Positions 16,764-26,336 of a DNA stretch of 35,589 nt are shown here, in pieces; the stretch's first letter is position 1; the number at the start of each line of letters is the position of its first letter. The notes under the pieces were generated by a model. It made no database searches. It was not told the DNA's origin and saw only the letters and a list, made by a program, of their open reading frames with translations. Location: NCBI GenBank assembly GCA_016935735.1, contig JAFGQK010000159.1, forward strand, positions 1 through 35,589, given 5' to 3'. The DNA comes from Spirochaetales bacterium (GTDB lineage Bacteria > Spirochaetota > Spirochaetia > SZUA-6 > JAFGRV01). Position numbers and translations under genes: made by a program.

Positions 16764-16925
16764 CAAGCCCCTGTACGGCATGGCGAGGGCAAGTTTATTA
16801 TTGCAGACAATACAGTGACAACAGGAACAGGTATCCTACAATTGATGGAACAGGAAAAATTAAGCCTGGAACAGAAAGTGGGTAATATATTCAAGGAATT
16901 TGATACGGGAATATACAATCCGTGC
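16764..16925 (+). pseudogene. fragments resembling PurQ/PurL and a beta-lactamase-fold hydrolase
   Basis: In one frame the sequence reads YFQAPVRHGEGKFIIADN, which resembles the HGEG-containing end of phosphoribosylformylglycinamidine synthase (PurQ/PurL). It continues directly into TGILQLMEQEKLSLEQKVGN, which resembles the segment after the catalytic SxxK of serine beta-lactamase-family proteins. Neither fragment has the rest of its domain, so this looks like two unrelated scraps joined together. The resemblance is by eye and short; the PurQ part is the weaker. The remaining sequence between 16578 and 16988 shows no intact gene. Confidence 0.4.
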
Positions 16926-16988
16926 AACAACAGATATCTGAATAATGGCATATCGACACATCTCATAATCCAACACTCATTGAGGGCA

Positions 16989-18503
16989 TTATTCCTCATC
17001 CAAATCAATTTTCTTAACTGTTACATCTATTTCCTCTACCAATTTAACTATATCTCTTACAACTTTCAATATCTGCCTTGCCGTTTCTGCAGATTGTCTT
17101 GAAATTTCTGACATCTGTTTCATGGTATCGGATGCCTGTTTTGATCCATTTTCTTGTTGCTTTATTGATACATCTATTTTTTGTGTAAATGAATAATTAT
17201 CATTTATTTTTCCTACAACGTTTTCTATATCATCAAATATTTGTTTAACGATTTTTCCACTTCCTATAACCTTTTCGGACTCACTTTCAGATGATAGTAT
17301 TATGGAATTTAAAAAATTTTGAATTTCCCCGGCTGCCTTCTCAACATTCTTTGCAGAGAGAATTGTTTCTTTTGATAATTCTCTAATCTCTGCTGCAACA
17401 ACTGAAAATCCAGCGCCAATTTCTCCAGCTCTTGATGCTTCAATCGAAGCATTTATAGATAATATATTGGTCTTATTTGCTACATTCTTTATCAATTCAA
17501 CCATTTCATTTATTAAGATTGATCTTTTTCCCAGCTCGTTAATTTCGCCTGTATTATTCTTGCTGATCTTCCCTGCATCCTCAAGTTGAGAAACTGTTTT
17601 TAATAATTTACTTTCACTGGACTGTAAAAATTTTATGACTTCTTCACTTGAAAAAACAAGATCTCCAACATTTTTTGTTATTTGTTTTGCTGTTATTGTG
17701 AGTTCTTCCAGGGTAGCACTTACTTCGGTTATTCCGCTAGCAAACTCATTTGACCCGTTTGTTTGTTCCTGGGCCGCAGCTTCTATTTCTTTTGTACTTG
17801 AATTAAGATTAATAGTCAGTTCTTTTGCTTTTGATATGATTTCTGTTAAAATATCATTACTCTTTTTTAAACTTTCTGCTAATTGTTTTGTTTGTCCAGA
17901 TGTCTTTTTATAATCTTCTGCTTTTTCTTCTGCAATCTTAATAAGATCTTTATTATGAGACATTACCAGGAAAGCCATAAATCCACCGATGAAAAGTGCT
18001 TGTAATGCCACAATTCCTCTTATGTCCAGTATCATCTTTACTAATACATTAAAATCTGGAAATCTTAAAGCAGCTAGAACTATAAAAGAAATCACACCAA
18101 TAATCAGGGTTATTAAAATATGTGATTTTTTATAAGCAATTAAGCATACTGCTATATATATACTTGTAATCATGGCATCAACCATAAAGAATATTATATA
18201 ATTTGCAGAGGGTTCAATAACATATATATAAGGTAATGGAAGGCAGGAAACAGTAATAATAGATAAAACACTGGCGGGCTGATATTTGTTTCTTTTTAGT
18301 AATATAATTGATATTATTATTAATATATCAAGAACACAAAAGAAACCTATTATTCCAGGAAAATTCTGAAGGAATAAGAATGTAAATATAAGTACAGATA
18401 TAGAAAGATAATTAAATATTAATAAATTTTTTGCTTTTTTCTGCACTTCCATTGAAGCCGTAAAATAAGCAGATAAATGGAAATTTAAAAATCTCTTTAG
18501 CAT
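16989..18503 (-). CDS. methyl-accepting chemotaxis protein with polytopic membrane domain
   Basis: The chemoreceptor has 504 residues. The N-terminal ~180 residues hold about six hydrophobic segments with short loops (for example LLIFNYLSISVLIFTFLFL and ILITLIIGVISFIVLAALRF), so there is no large periplasmic sensor domain. A long helical cytoplasmic part follows, without a clear HAMP domain. The signalling hairpin is at about 336-380: NVANKTNILSINASIEASRA, then GAGFSVVAAEIRELSKE. It should couple to CheW/CheA. A GGGAGAG ribosome-binding site precedes the start. No pentapeptide tether is seen at the C-terminus. The gene is more AT-rich than its neighbours and is surrounded by gene fragments, so it may have been acquired or stranded. 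Confidence 0.9.
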   Translation of the reverse strand: MLKRFLNFHLSAYFTASMEVQKKAKNLLIFNYLSISVLIFTFLFLQNFPGIIGFFCVLDILIIISIILLKRNKYQPASVLSIITVSCLPLPYIYVIEPSANYIIFFMVDAMITSIYIAVCLIAYKKSHILITLIIGVISFIVLAALRFPDFNVLVKMILDIRGIVALQALFIGGFMAFLVMSHNKDLIKIAEEKAEDYKKTSGQTKQLAESLKKSNDILTEIISKAKELTINLNSSTKEIEAAAQEQTNGSNEFASGITEVSATLEELTITAKQITKNVGDLVFSSEEVIKFLQSSESKLLKTVSQLEDAGKISKNNTGEINELGKRSILINEMVELIKNVANKTNILSINASIEASRAGEIGAGFSVVAAEIRELSKETILSAKNVEKAAGEIQNFLNSIILSSESESEKVIGSGKIVKQIFDDIENVVGKINDNYSFTQKIDVSIKQQENGSKQASDTMKQMSEISRQSAETARQILKVVRDIVKLVEEIDVTVKKIDLDEE

Positions 18504-18844
18504 AATACTCTCCCTTCATTCGACTTCGTCTAACATCCTGAATGAATTGACAAATATCCTCCTCTTATATAAATAACATAATTATCGAAATACAGGTTAT
18601 GACTCACAAATATTTCAACTGTTGGTTTTAGGCTTGGCCCGGTTTCCGGTTCCGGGCAACACCATAAAAAAGATATATGTATGATAATATATAACTTTAG
18701 CATAATATAAATCCTGTTAATAGATAAACTTATCATCCTTTTCGCATATAATGTTTATAAATAACTGGTACAAATTTTTTATATAAATTTATTCTAAGGA
18801 ATAGATTAAAAAAAATCAAGAAAAATTATTGTAAAAATCTATAA
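18504..18844. other. gene-free AT-rich interval
   Basis: This 341-base stretch lies between the chemoreceptor and an amidohydrolase fragment. I see no gene. It contains a small inverted repeat with GCCCGG/CCGGGC arms near 18634-18656 and long A/T runs. It probably includes the chemoreceptor promoter on the minus strand, but I cannot pick one. Confidence 0.5.
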
Positions 18845-19201
18845 ACCATATTTGTATTAATAAAAAATGCAGTGAATAACTTGAAACTATTTTATCAGCT
18901 TGGAGAGAAAGTGGCACCGGGAACCGATGTCGGCAGATACGGAATTCCTTTTGACACGGGATTTCCCATTACCGAAGTCCGGCTGATGCAGGAAGCCGGA
19001 ATGTCTGCCGTGGATACTATCGTACCAGGCACAAAACATGCTGCTATTGTCTGTGGTAAAGGAGACAGCCTGGGGACCCCGGAACCCGGAAAAATTGCCG
19101 ATATTTTAGTTGTTGACAGGAACCCGCTGGAAGATCTGGAAGTTTTGTTGAATCCATACCTGGTCTTAAAAGTGGGCAGGCTCATAGCTCATACAGATTA
19201 A
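18845..19201 (+). pseudogene. C-terminal fragment of an amidohydrolase (imidazolonepropionase-like)
   Basis: The open frame begins after a stop at 18842-18844 and matches only the last ~110 residues of metal-dependent amidohydrolases. It has LKLFYQLGEKVAPGTDVGRY (with the family's G-T-D, whose Asp is a metal/catalytic residue), LMQEAGMSAVDTI, then GTPEPGKIADILVVDRNPLE and LVLKVGRLI at the end of the beta-sandwich. The N-terminal ~300 residues with the HxH metal site are absent, and the DNA just upstream is AT-rich filler. GTG 18872 could start a peptide, but it could not be an active enzyme. Confidence 0.8.
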
Positions 19202-19374
19202 AGCCTCTCTCCTTTTATCAAAATTTTTCTGATATCTCATATCAAATATGAGTTAAGGTTTAATTCAGTAAATCAGGAATTTCTTGGCATTGGTGAACAC
19301 AGGGAATATAATGTTTTCCTTAATAACATGAACCTTACAAAATATGTGGGGAGAGTGGTGAAAGCAGATGGGAA
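19202..19374. other. interval between amidohydrolase fragment and transposase remnant
   Basis: No gene can be named here. One plus-strand frame stays open across the interval and reads into the transposase remnant (EYNVFLNNMNLTKYVGRVV is part of it). It may be a decayed coding piece, but I do not recognise it. Confidence 0.35.
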
Positions 19375-19771
19375 CTCACCCTGGATTTTCCCGGTACGCA
19401 TGGATGGATTATCATTTTTCATATCCAGGATAAGATTTCTGACATCAGCAAGTGTTTGGGGTCTTCCCGGTTTTTTTTGAACGGGAAGAAGAATCCCAGT
19501 GGTTACGAATTATCTTCTTATACCAGCTAAGAACGGTTTTTGGCTTTACCAGGATAAGGAACTTATGGATTTTTTTCAGACAGGAAAGTAAAGAATGAAA
19601 AAAAACCCTGTCTTTATTGGTAAAACAAATAGAATGATTATTAATTTCCAGGGTGCGTTTAAGAATTGTATTTTGTTTTTCAAGAGTAAGAATAACAGCT
19701 AAAAGATCCTTTCTTGATTTGAATAAAAGCGAGATAATAAAGTAAAGAAAGGTAAAAATGAATTTAATCAT
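19375..19771 (-). pseudogene. truncated, frameshifted transposase (N-terminal part)
   Basis: ATG 19771 follows AAGGAG (19778-19783). The protein reads LLFKSRKDLLAVILTLEKQN and later KFLILVKPKTVLSWYKKIIR, matching the N-terminal region of integrase-core (DDE) transposases, which have an 'enlaLrqQl' and a 'lvlVkPeTVlrWhr' block. At a run of eight A (T on the plus strand, 19471-19478) the frame is lost and ends at 19445-19447. One base away, a second frame continues with KPGRPQTLADVRNLILDMK, then RTGKIQGE, which is the expected next part of the family. Similarity stops at 19375, before the catalytic DDE core, so the element is also 3'-truncated. Confidence 0.75.
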
Positions 19772-19885
19772 AAAATTCTCCTTTTTTATATTGAAATATT
19801 TATGGTTAAAAAGATAATAATTGGATGAAAAAAGACAACAATTAACTTTGAAAATATACATGGCTTAACATGTGTGTAGCGCTTT

Positions 19886-19901
19886 TGACACCGCGGTGTC
19901 A
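19886..19901. repeat. 16-bp perfect palindrome
   Basis: TGACACCGCGGTGTCA is a perfect palindrome about 115 bases upstream of the transposase remnant. It could be an operator or lie near an end of the element; no partner copy was seen. The rest of 19772-20038 has no recognisable gene. Confidence 0.6.
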
Positions 19902-20038
19902 CAATGTCTGGATAGAAATTACAGATTTGTCAACAAAAAAAGCTTGAACATAGAACAATTTATATTAAAGACTTGAACAGATAAAAAAGAGGGTGAAACA
20001 TTAGGGCCAGGAGAATGTAATTTTTTTCAATTCATAAA

Positions 20039-21364
20039 ATGCCGATAAATAAAAAGAGTATGACTCTTTTAAAGAAATTGCTTACATACAGTACATTTTC
20101 CATACTTATCTGGTATTTTCCGGGTATCCTTTCTGCACAGGAATACTTTTTTTTCACTAATGAAATGACACGCCTGGAGGTATTTGAAAATTTCCAGGTG
20201 CGGAATAAATACAGGGAAATCATTTTTTCCAGCTTTTACCAGGCTGTAAACGCAAAACAAAGAATACATATTCAGGATGATTTTCAGCACCGTGTACAAT
20301 TCAGCCTGGTGAAAAAGGATAATGCACTTTTCTTTCTTTTTTTGAATGAGAGGGAATCCGGTTTTCCCATGATCGGCCGGGGAAATATCTCTATAAAAAG
20401 AAGCCTGGAAAATGGTAAAATTCTTCAAATGACAATAATGGTCAGGGACCATCGGAAGTGTTATCTCCGGCTCACACCGTATGATAAGAGAACTGCTTTG
20501 GACCTTTATCTTTTTGGCACCCATGTTTATCATGATATATTTCTTCCATTACCGATCAATTCACTTATTTTTGAACCTTTTGCAACAATTGTCGAACTCA
20601 CCGGGAATATTATTGATTGGGATGTTATTCTTTATAAAGCCCTGGAAGGGGAAAGCCGGGAAGGAATAGAAATTTTTAATAAAATAAGAAAAATGTTACC
20701 CCTGCTTCACACAGTCGAAGACGGTGCTATGTCTGCCAAAGGAGAATATGTATTTATCGAGAATTTAAATCCCCAGCCAGGACCCGGTGGATTTAATTGT
20801 TCCGGATTTGCCAAATGGATTGTGGATGGATTATATTTCTGTTTGAAAGGTGAATACACGGATATCACTGTACTTAAAGAAAAACATCTGGAATACAGGG
20901 GAAACCGGTGGTCCCGGTGGTATGAGGATGAACGTGATCCGTACTTCGGACTTGACTGGACCCGGAATCTGGCACTGGAACTTTTTAGGGCACAAACGAA
21001 AAAGAATATAACAGATCCTGAATCATTCGATATCAGGGATATCCGGTTTCTTGAGTACATAGAGGATGCCGGGTATGCAATCACCGATCTGGAATTCATT
21101 TTTTTCTTCCTTGCCGGAGAAAACCCGGATTGCATTTATCTCGGGTCGGTAAACCAGACAATCGGAAAAGAACCTGCATTACGGCAGTATTATCATGTTG
21201 CCGTATTTTTTCCGTATTTCGACGACCAGGGAAGGCTTCAGGTTATTGTCATGGAAAAAAACAAGGAAGTCGATCTTTCGTTCTTTATGAGTGAATATGA
21301 TAATAATTACATACACCTTGTGAGAATCAGTATCGAGGGAAAATTCCAGCCGCCCGCACCATAA
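20039..21364 (+). CDS. exported hypothetical protein with NlpC/P60-like Cys and His motifs
   Basis: The 441-residue protein has a signal peptide (core at about 14-32, ending LSAQ) and is probably periplasmic or surface-exposed. The N-terminal half is unrecognised and looks beta-rich. The C-terminal half contains GGFNCSGFAKWIVDG (C254) and, 130 residues later, YYHVAVFFPYF (H386) followed by strand-like sequence. This is the Cys...His order of NlpC/P60-like papain-fold peptidases, in which a C-S-G-F/L helix start carries the nucleophile. The spacing is longer than usual, so the assignment is tentative; a possible third residue is E406. ATG 20039 and ATG 20060 are both possible starts and neither has a ribosome-binding site. 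Confidence 0.75.
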   Translation: MPINKKSMTLLKKLLTYSTFSILIWYFPGILSAQEYFFFTNEMTRLEVFENFQVRNKYREIIFSSFYQAVNAKQRIHIQDDFQHRVQFSLVKKDNALFFLFLNERESGFPMIGRGNISIKRSLENGKILQMTIMVRDHRKCYLRLTPYDKRTALDLYLFGTHVYHDIFLPLPINSLIFEPFATIVELTGNIIDWDVILYKALEGESREGIEIFNKIRKMLPLLHTVEDGAMSAKGEYVFIENLNPQPGPGGFNCSGFAKWIVDGLYFCLKGEYTDITVLKEKHLEYRGNRWSRWYEDERDPYFGLDWTRNLALELFRAQTKKNITDPESFDIRDIRFLEYIEDAGYAITDLEFIFFFLAGENPDCIYLGSVNQTIGKEPALRQYYHVAVFFPYFDDQGRLQVIVMEKNKEVDLSFFMSEYDNNYIHLVRISIEGKFQPPAP

Positions 21365-21415
21365 AATACCGTCTTTGCCGGGAATTGCTGATTTTTTAAT
21401 TTTTAAAAAAATAAA

Positions 21416-21444
21416 TTGACAAAATCCGTACTATATTATATACT
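21416..21444 (+). promoter_or_regulatory. promoter of the coiled-coil gene
   Basis: TTGACA (21416-21421), a 17-base spacer and TATACT (21439-21444, 5 of 6) form a near-consensus promoter 31 bases before the start codon. The ribosome-binding site is GGGAGG (21461-21466). Confidence 0.75.
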
Positions 21445-21474
21445 TACCCAAATTTCTCTTGGGAGGGGAATATA

Positions 21475-24400
21475 ATGGAATTCATCTCGTTATCTAATCT
21501 CATTACTATGGGAGTGGTCGTATTTGTCCTTTTCTTATACAGGTATCTGGATAAAAACAACAGATCACTGGAAAAGGTGAAGCGCTTTACCGATAAAGTG
21601 AAGGACAGCCTGGCCGGATTTATTGAAGAAAAAACACAGGAAATACGAAATCTTTCCATTGATATGCAGGTGAATCTGAAGACTGCAAAAGAAATTCTTA
21701 AAAGAATAAGTGATATAGAAGTAGAACTGAAAAACAAGGCAAAGTCAATGGACGCCTTGCAGAGTAAGGTAAATGAATATGATACATTAATCCAGGAATT
21801 GAATAATGCAACAATCACTGTCGAGGAGAATCTGAAGCGAATACATAACGAATCATCTTTTATTGATAAAGTCGGGAAAAGGGTGAAAACAGCACAAACA
21901 AAGATAGAACAAATCGAAAAAGATATTCCTGCAATCCGGGAAGAGATCAAAAAAAAGAACTACGAAGACCTGAAAGATACCAGGAATGCCCTTACAGAAG
22001 AGGTGAAAGAAAGAATAATCATCATTCAGGAGGAAGTACAGGGTGCAGAAAGCCGGGTAAAAGACTTTTCTATTTACCTGACCCGTCTTGAAGGCCGCAG
22101 GGACGGTATGGAAAAAGAATTGGTGAAGAAACTTGAAGTCCTTGGTAAAAACTTTGAAACCGGAATGCTCCAGAAAAAGAGCCAGGTGACAAAGAGTTTT
22201 AAGGAAGAATTGTCCGGGTATTTACTGGAAGTCAATACAAAACGGGATGAGTTTAAGCATTCCATGGATGAGCTTGTCCAGGGATCACAGATCGAGATTA
22301 CCGACCTCGAGGACAGGATGTTAAAACACTTGATAGAATATAAAAAAGATATTGAACAGGCTGAACTCAATTTCAAGCAAAATGTTTCTAAAGTAGTGGC
22401 ATCGGGCAAGGATCTCGAACATGATATTTTCACGGAACTGCGGGAAAAGATAAAGCAGGATACCCAGAAGGTTCATGGGGAGGTTGAAAAACAACTTACA
22501 CAATTTGCACACGAAGTGGAAGTAAGAAATAGTGAAATCATTACAATACTGGGAAAAACCAAACAAAACACCGAGGTTTTTAAAGCCGGTATGATAAAGA
22601 AAATCGAGAAAATGAAAAATGAACTTGGTACACATTTTGTAAACAGCAAGGCGGAAATCGAAGCAAATATTTCCGAATTTATCCATAAAAACGGTGATAC
22701 ACAGAAGGTATTCGAGGCGCAGCTTCAGGAATTTATTAAAAGATCAAAAAACGGGATACAGGTACTGGATAGTGAATTCTCAAAGAAGATAGAGGAAGTG
22801 AACCAGGGGTTTACTGTGTTTAAAAACGAATATGCACGGGGACTGAAAGAAATCGATAATAAGGTGGATGAAGAGAAAGAACAGATTCTCTTAAGTGTCG
22901 ATGAAAAAATAAAGGGCCTGGAAAAACAGTGTGCCATACGATTTGAACAGGCAAAGAAAGATGTTGAAAAGATCAATGGCCTTGGTGATGATATTCAATT
23001 CAGAATAAAAAATATTAAGAAAGATCTTCAGGAATGTTCATGTGATCTCCTTGGCAGGATAGATGAGTTTAAAAACAAATTTACAGGTGATTTAACAATT
23101 GCTTCCTCTGAAGTGGAAAATGCAGTGATGAAAAATATCGACCAGAGAATAACAGAGTACGAAACCGATGTAACATACCGTTTCGAAAAACTCGAGCAGG
23201 TACAGACAGATATTGAGGTTTTTGAGCAGGGTTTAAGAGAGCATATGGAACTAAAAAAGGAGGATTTAAAAGAGGATTTTAACGGGTTCATTGCACAACT
23301 TGAGGAAAGAAAAAACGAAGAGCGGGAATATACCAACAATGTACTCAACGAAATCCGCTCTGAAATACAGAAGCTGGATCAGGAAGTTCATGGATTGAAA
23401 GAAAAAGCATACGAGAATCTGAGTGAGAAATTAAAGATATTTGAAGATGAGTTTTTTGCAGATTTGAAAGAACGGAACGAAGCAATGACAGGGAGTCTGG
23501 ATGAATGGCAGGCCTCTGTAAAGAAAAAAATGAATTCCATAGATGTACAGCATGAAGAGGAAAGGGTAAAGATTGAAACGCAGTATAGTGAAGAATTACA
23601 GGCAGGAATTTCCTTGCTTACGGAAAAAACAAAAGAAATGTTCAGCGTATTTGAGCAGAAATGGCAGGAAACACTCACCGCGGAAATAGATTCCTCGAAA
23701 CAGCAAATGAATCTGATTACCGGTGAATACAGGGAAGAGATGAAAGAAATAATCCGGGAAATAGAAAACAATTTTATTTCCCAGCGTGACTGGATAAGCA
23801 CAGATTTTGATAAGTACAGGGAAGAAATGGAAAATAATCTTATTGCCCAGCAAAACATGATAAATAACGATATTGAAAAGTATAAGGAAGATATAAAGAG
23901 TACCATCGTTACGATAGAAAATGAATTTTCTGCCCGGAAAAACGGCCTGGATACAGATTTCGATACCTACCGGGAAGAAGTAAAAACTATCATTACGGAA
24001 ATGGAAAATAATCTCATTACCCAGCGCAGTAAAATAAATAACGATATTGAGAAATATAAGGAAGATATAAAGAGTACCATCGTTACGATAAAAAATGAAT
24101 TTTCTACCCAAAAAAACGGCCTGGATACAGATTTCAATACCTACCGGGAAGAGGTAAAAACTATCATTACGGAAATGGAAAATAATCTCATTACCCAGCA
24201 AAACAAGATAAATAACGATATTGAGAAATATAAGGAAGATATTAAGAGTACTATCATTACGATAGAAAATAATTTTTCTGCCCGGAAAAACGGCCTGGAT
24301 ACAGATTTCGATACCTACCGGGAAGAAGTAAAAACTATCATCACGGAAATGGAAAATAATCTCATTACCCAGCGCAGCAAGATAAACACAGATATTGAGA

Positions 24401-26274
24401 AATATAAGGAAGATATAAAGAATACCATCGCTATGATTAAAAATGAATTTTCTGCCCGGAAAAGCAGCCTGGATACAGATATCGGAAAGTACCGGGAAGA
24501 AGTAAAAAGCATCATCTCTGAAGTCATTGATACATTTACTTCCCAGCGTGATAATGTAAATCTGGATATAGAAAAATACCGTGAGGAAGTAATGAATATC
24601 ATCCAGGAAATGGAAAGTGATTTTAATGCACGCCGTGAGAATGTGAATTTGAATATGGAAAAATATAAGGAAGAAGCAAAGAATACCATCCGTGAAATAG
24701 AAATCAATTTTACTTCCCAGCGTGACAGTGTGAACCTGGATATAGAAAAATACAAAGAAGAAATAAGGACCATTATCCGGGAAATGGAAAATAATTTCAC
24801 TTCCCAGCAGGATGATTTAATTGTGAAGACAGAAGATGAGCGAAAGGCACTCAAAGCAGAGATTCATTCCTGTAGTAATAAACTCCTGGCATTCGAGAAA
24901 AGACTCTCCGGGCAGACCGAAACTATTTTGAATGCTTTTCAATCCGAATATAAACAAAAGCAGGACGAGTTTACTGCACGACTTCGTGAATTGCAGGGTG
25001 AATTTGAATTGAAAATTAAAGAATACAAGGCCTCCATAACAGATGGGGTTACATTCGTTGCCAATACACGAGATGAACAGAAAAACGAAATCAAAATTCT
25101 GGAGGAAAAGATCAAAACATTGAATAAACAGCTTAAAGAAATGGCAGAACAGGCAATAACAAGCTGTGATGATGAATTCCGGAAACTCAAAGATGATTTT
25201 ATTAATCAAACCAGGGGCTTTGGAGAGAATATGGAAAAAAAGATTTCCGGCTTTGAGAATGCATTCAGGATGGACCAGGAAAAGATAAAAGTAACACACA
25301 CCAGACTTGCAGGAAAGATCGAAGAACAATATAAATCTCTTTCGGATAATCTTAAGGAAATAGAACGGCATCAGCAGAATTTTACCGCTCAAACCAAAAT
25401 TTTTGAACGGGCAGACAGTCTTAAGCTTACGCTTAAAAATGAGCTTGAGGACATACGAAAGGATATGAAGATCCTGGAACCTGTTCACAAGAAGATGAAA
25501 ATCCTTGAGACGGATCTTTTAAAGATGAATAAACTGGCAGAAGATTTAAACTCAAAATCATCCAGATTTAATGCAGAGAAACGGCGTATTGATAATATGG
25601 AAAATAATTTTAAACAGCTTCTAAAGATATCGGATAATATTGATGAAAAGCTTGCGAGTGCCACATCGGCGTATGATTCCCTCCAGGATATAAAAATTAA
25701 AATACGTGAACTCGGGGAACTGGGTAATGACGTGCATGCCAGGTATGAGCGGCTTGAAAAGAAAAAAGAAATTATTGAAACGACTACCCTGGGTGTGGAT
25801 AAGAATTTCAAACTACTGGAAGACCTGGAAAAAGAGATAAAGAGAATCGAAGAAAATGTGAAAAGCCTTCCCCCGCAGGTTCTTACTCTTGGTGAGGAAA
25901 TCAAGTTCCTTGTCAAGAACAAGACACAGGCAGATGAAGCCGTGGAACAGATGAACAGACTGAATAAGATGATGGCCGGGATCGAGGAAAGAACAGAAAA
26001 GCTTAATAATGCCAGGGATTGGCTGGCCCGGACAGAAACACGGCTTGAATCTATCGGGAAAAACGCCCAGGACCAGCTTAAACTTCTAAAAGCTCTTATT
26101 AAGGAAGATGGCGGCAATGGGAAGAACTCCAAAGGAGCCCCCAGGCAGGATAAACGGGAAATGATCGTTAAACTCGCCCGCCAGGGATGGTCATCCATGG
26201 AGATATCGAAAGCTACCAATACGAGTGTAGGGGAAATTGAGCTTATTCTCGAACTTGAACCGAAAAAGCGATAG
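21475..26274 (+). CDS. SpiroCoCo-type giant coiled-coil protein
   Basis: This is a 1,599-residue protein. A single N-terminal transmembrane helix (ISLSNLITMGVVVFVLFLYR, residues 3-22) is followed by almost continuous charged coiled coil. Residues about 745-1113 form an array of roughly 13 repeats of 29 residues (consensus-like xIxxDIEKYKEEIKxIIxEM), with neighbouring units near-identical. The last ~35 residues (VKLARQGWSSMEISKATNTS, then VGEIELILEL) form a helix-turn-helix-like element. The lack of a signal peptide cleavage site suggests an inner-membrane anchor with the rod in the cytoplasm. SpiroCoCo proteins are spirochaete-specific and are thought to be structural; the function is not established. 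The promoter and ribosome-binding site are strong. It appears to be monocistronic. Confidence 0.88.
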   Translation: MEFISLSNLITMGVVVFVLFLYRYLDKNNRSLEKVKRFTDKVKDSLAGFIEEKTQEIRNLSIDMQVNLKTAKEILKRISDIEVELKNKAKSMDALQSKVNEYDTLIQELNNATITVEENLKRIHNESSFIDKVGKRVKTAQTKIEQIEKDIPAIREEIKKKNYEDLKDTRNALTEEVKERIIIIQEEVQGAESRVKDFSIYLTRLEGRRDGMEKELVKKLEVLGKNFETGMLQKKSQVTKSFKEELSGYLLEVNTKRDEFKHSMDELVQGSQIEITDLEDRMLKHLIEYKKDIEQAELNFKQNVSKVVASGKDLEHDIFTELREKIKQDTQKVHGEVEKQLTQFAHEVEVRNSEIITILGKTKQNTEVFKAGMIKKIEKMKNELGTHFVNSKAEIEANISEFIHKNGDTQKVFEAQLQEFIKRSKNGIQVLDSEFSKKIEEVNQGFTVFKNEYARGLKEIDNKVDEEKEQILLSVDEKIKGLEKQCAIRFEQAKKDVEKINGLGDDIQFRIKNIKKDLQECSCDLLGRIDEFKNKFTGDLTIASSEVENAVMKNIDQRITEYETDVTYRFEKLEQVQTDIEVFEQGLREHMELKKEDLKEDFNGFIAQLEERKNEEREYTNNVLNEIRSEIQKLDQEVHGLKEKAYENLSEKLKIFEDEFFADLKERNEAMTGSLDEWQASVKKKMNSIDVQHEEERVKIETQYSEELQAGISLLTEKTKEMFSVFEQKWQETLTAEIDSSKQQMNLITGEYREEMKEIIREIENNFISQRDWISTDFDKYREEMENNLIAQQNMINNDIEKYKEDIKSTIVTIENEFSARKNGLDTDFDTYREEVKTIITEMENNLITQRSKINNDIEKYKEDIKSTIVTIKNEFSTQKNGLDTDFNTYREEVKTIITEMENNLITQQNKINNDIEKYKEDIKSTIITIENNFSARKNGLDTDFDTYREEVKTIITEMENNLITQRSKINTDIEKYKEDIKNTIAMIKNEFSARKSSLDTDIGKYREEVKSIISEVIDTFTSQRDNVNLDIEKYREEVMNIIQEMESDFNARRENVNLNMEKYKEEAKNTIREIEINFTSQRDSVNLDIEKYKEEIRTIIREMENNFTSQQDDLIVKTEDERKALKAEIHSCSNKLLAFEKRLSGQTETILNAFQSEYKQKQDEFTARLRELQGEFELKIKEYKASITDGVTFVANTRDEQKNEIKILEEKIKTLNKQLKEMAEQAITSCDDEFRKLKDDFINQTRGFGENMEKKISGFENAFRMDQEKIKVTHTRLAGKIEEQYKSLSDNLKEIERHQQNFTAQTKIFERADSLKLTLKNELEDIRKDMKILEPVHKKMKILETDLLKMNKLAEDLNSKSSRFNAEKRRIDNMENNFKQLLKISDNIDEKLASATSAYDSLQDIKIKIRELGELGNDVHARYERLEKKKEIIETTTLGVDKNFKLLEDLEKEIKRIEENVKSLPPQVLTLGEEIKFLVKNKTQADEAVEQMNRLNKMMAGIEERTEKLNNARDWLARTETRLESIGKNAQDQLKLLKALIKEDGGNGKNSKGAPRQDKREMIVKLARQGWSSMEISKATNTSVGEIELILELEPKKR
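23701..24813 (+). repeat. 87-bp/174-bp tandem repeat array in the coiled-coil gene
   Basis: The 29-residue protein repeat is 87 bp in DNA. The best-conserved stretch has a 174-bp higher-order period: copies of CGGCCTGGAT begin at 23943, 24117 and 24291. Near-identity of these copies indicates recent expansion or gene conversion. One unit (about 23797-23862) is seven residues short. Confidence 0.85.
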
Positions 26275-26336
26275 AAAGAAGGGCAGAATGTTCCTTCATA
26301 CACTACTCTGTAATTCAGGCAGAAGCAGAACAATTT

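Noticed and set aside
21444..26333. Many long minus-strand frames opposite the coiled-coil gene
   Set aside because: They arise because a Lys/Glu-rich coiled coil rarely creates stops on the other strand. Their Ser/Phe/Ile-rich products mirror the repeats and have no ribosome-binding sites.
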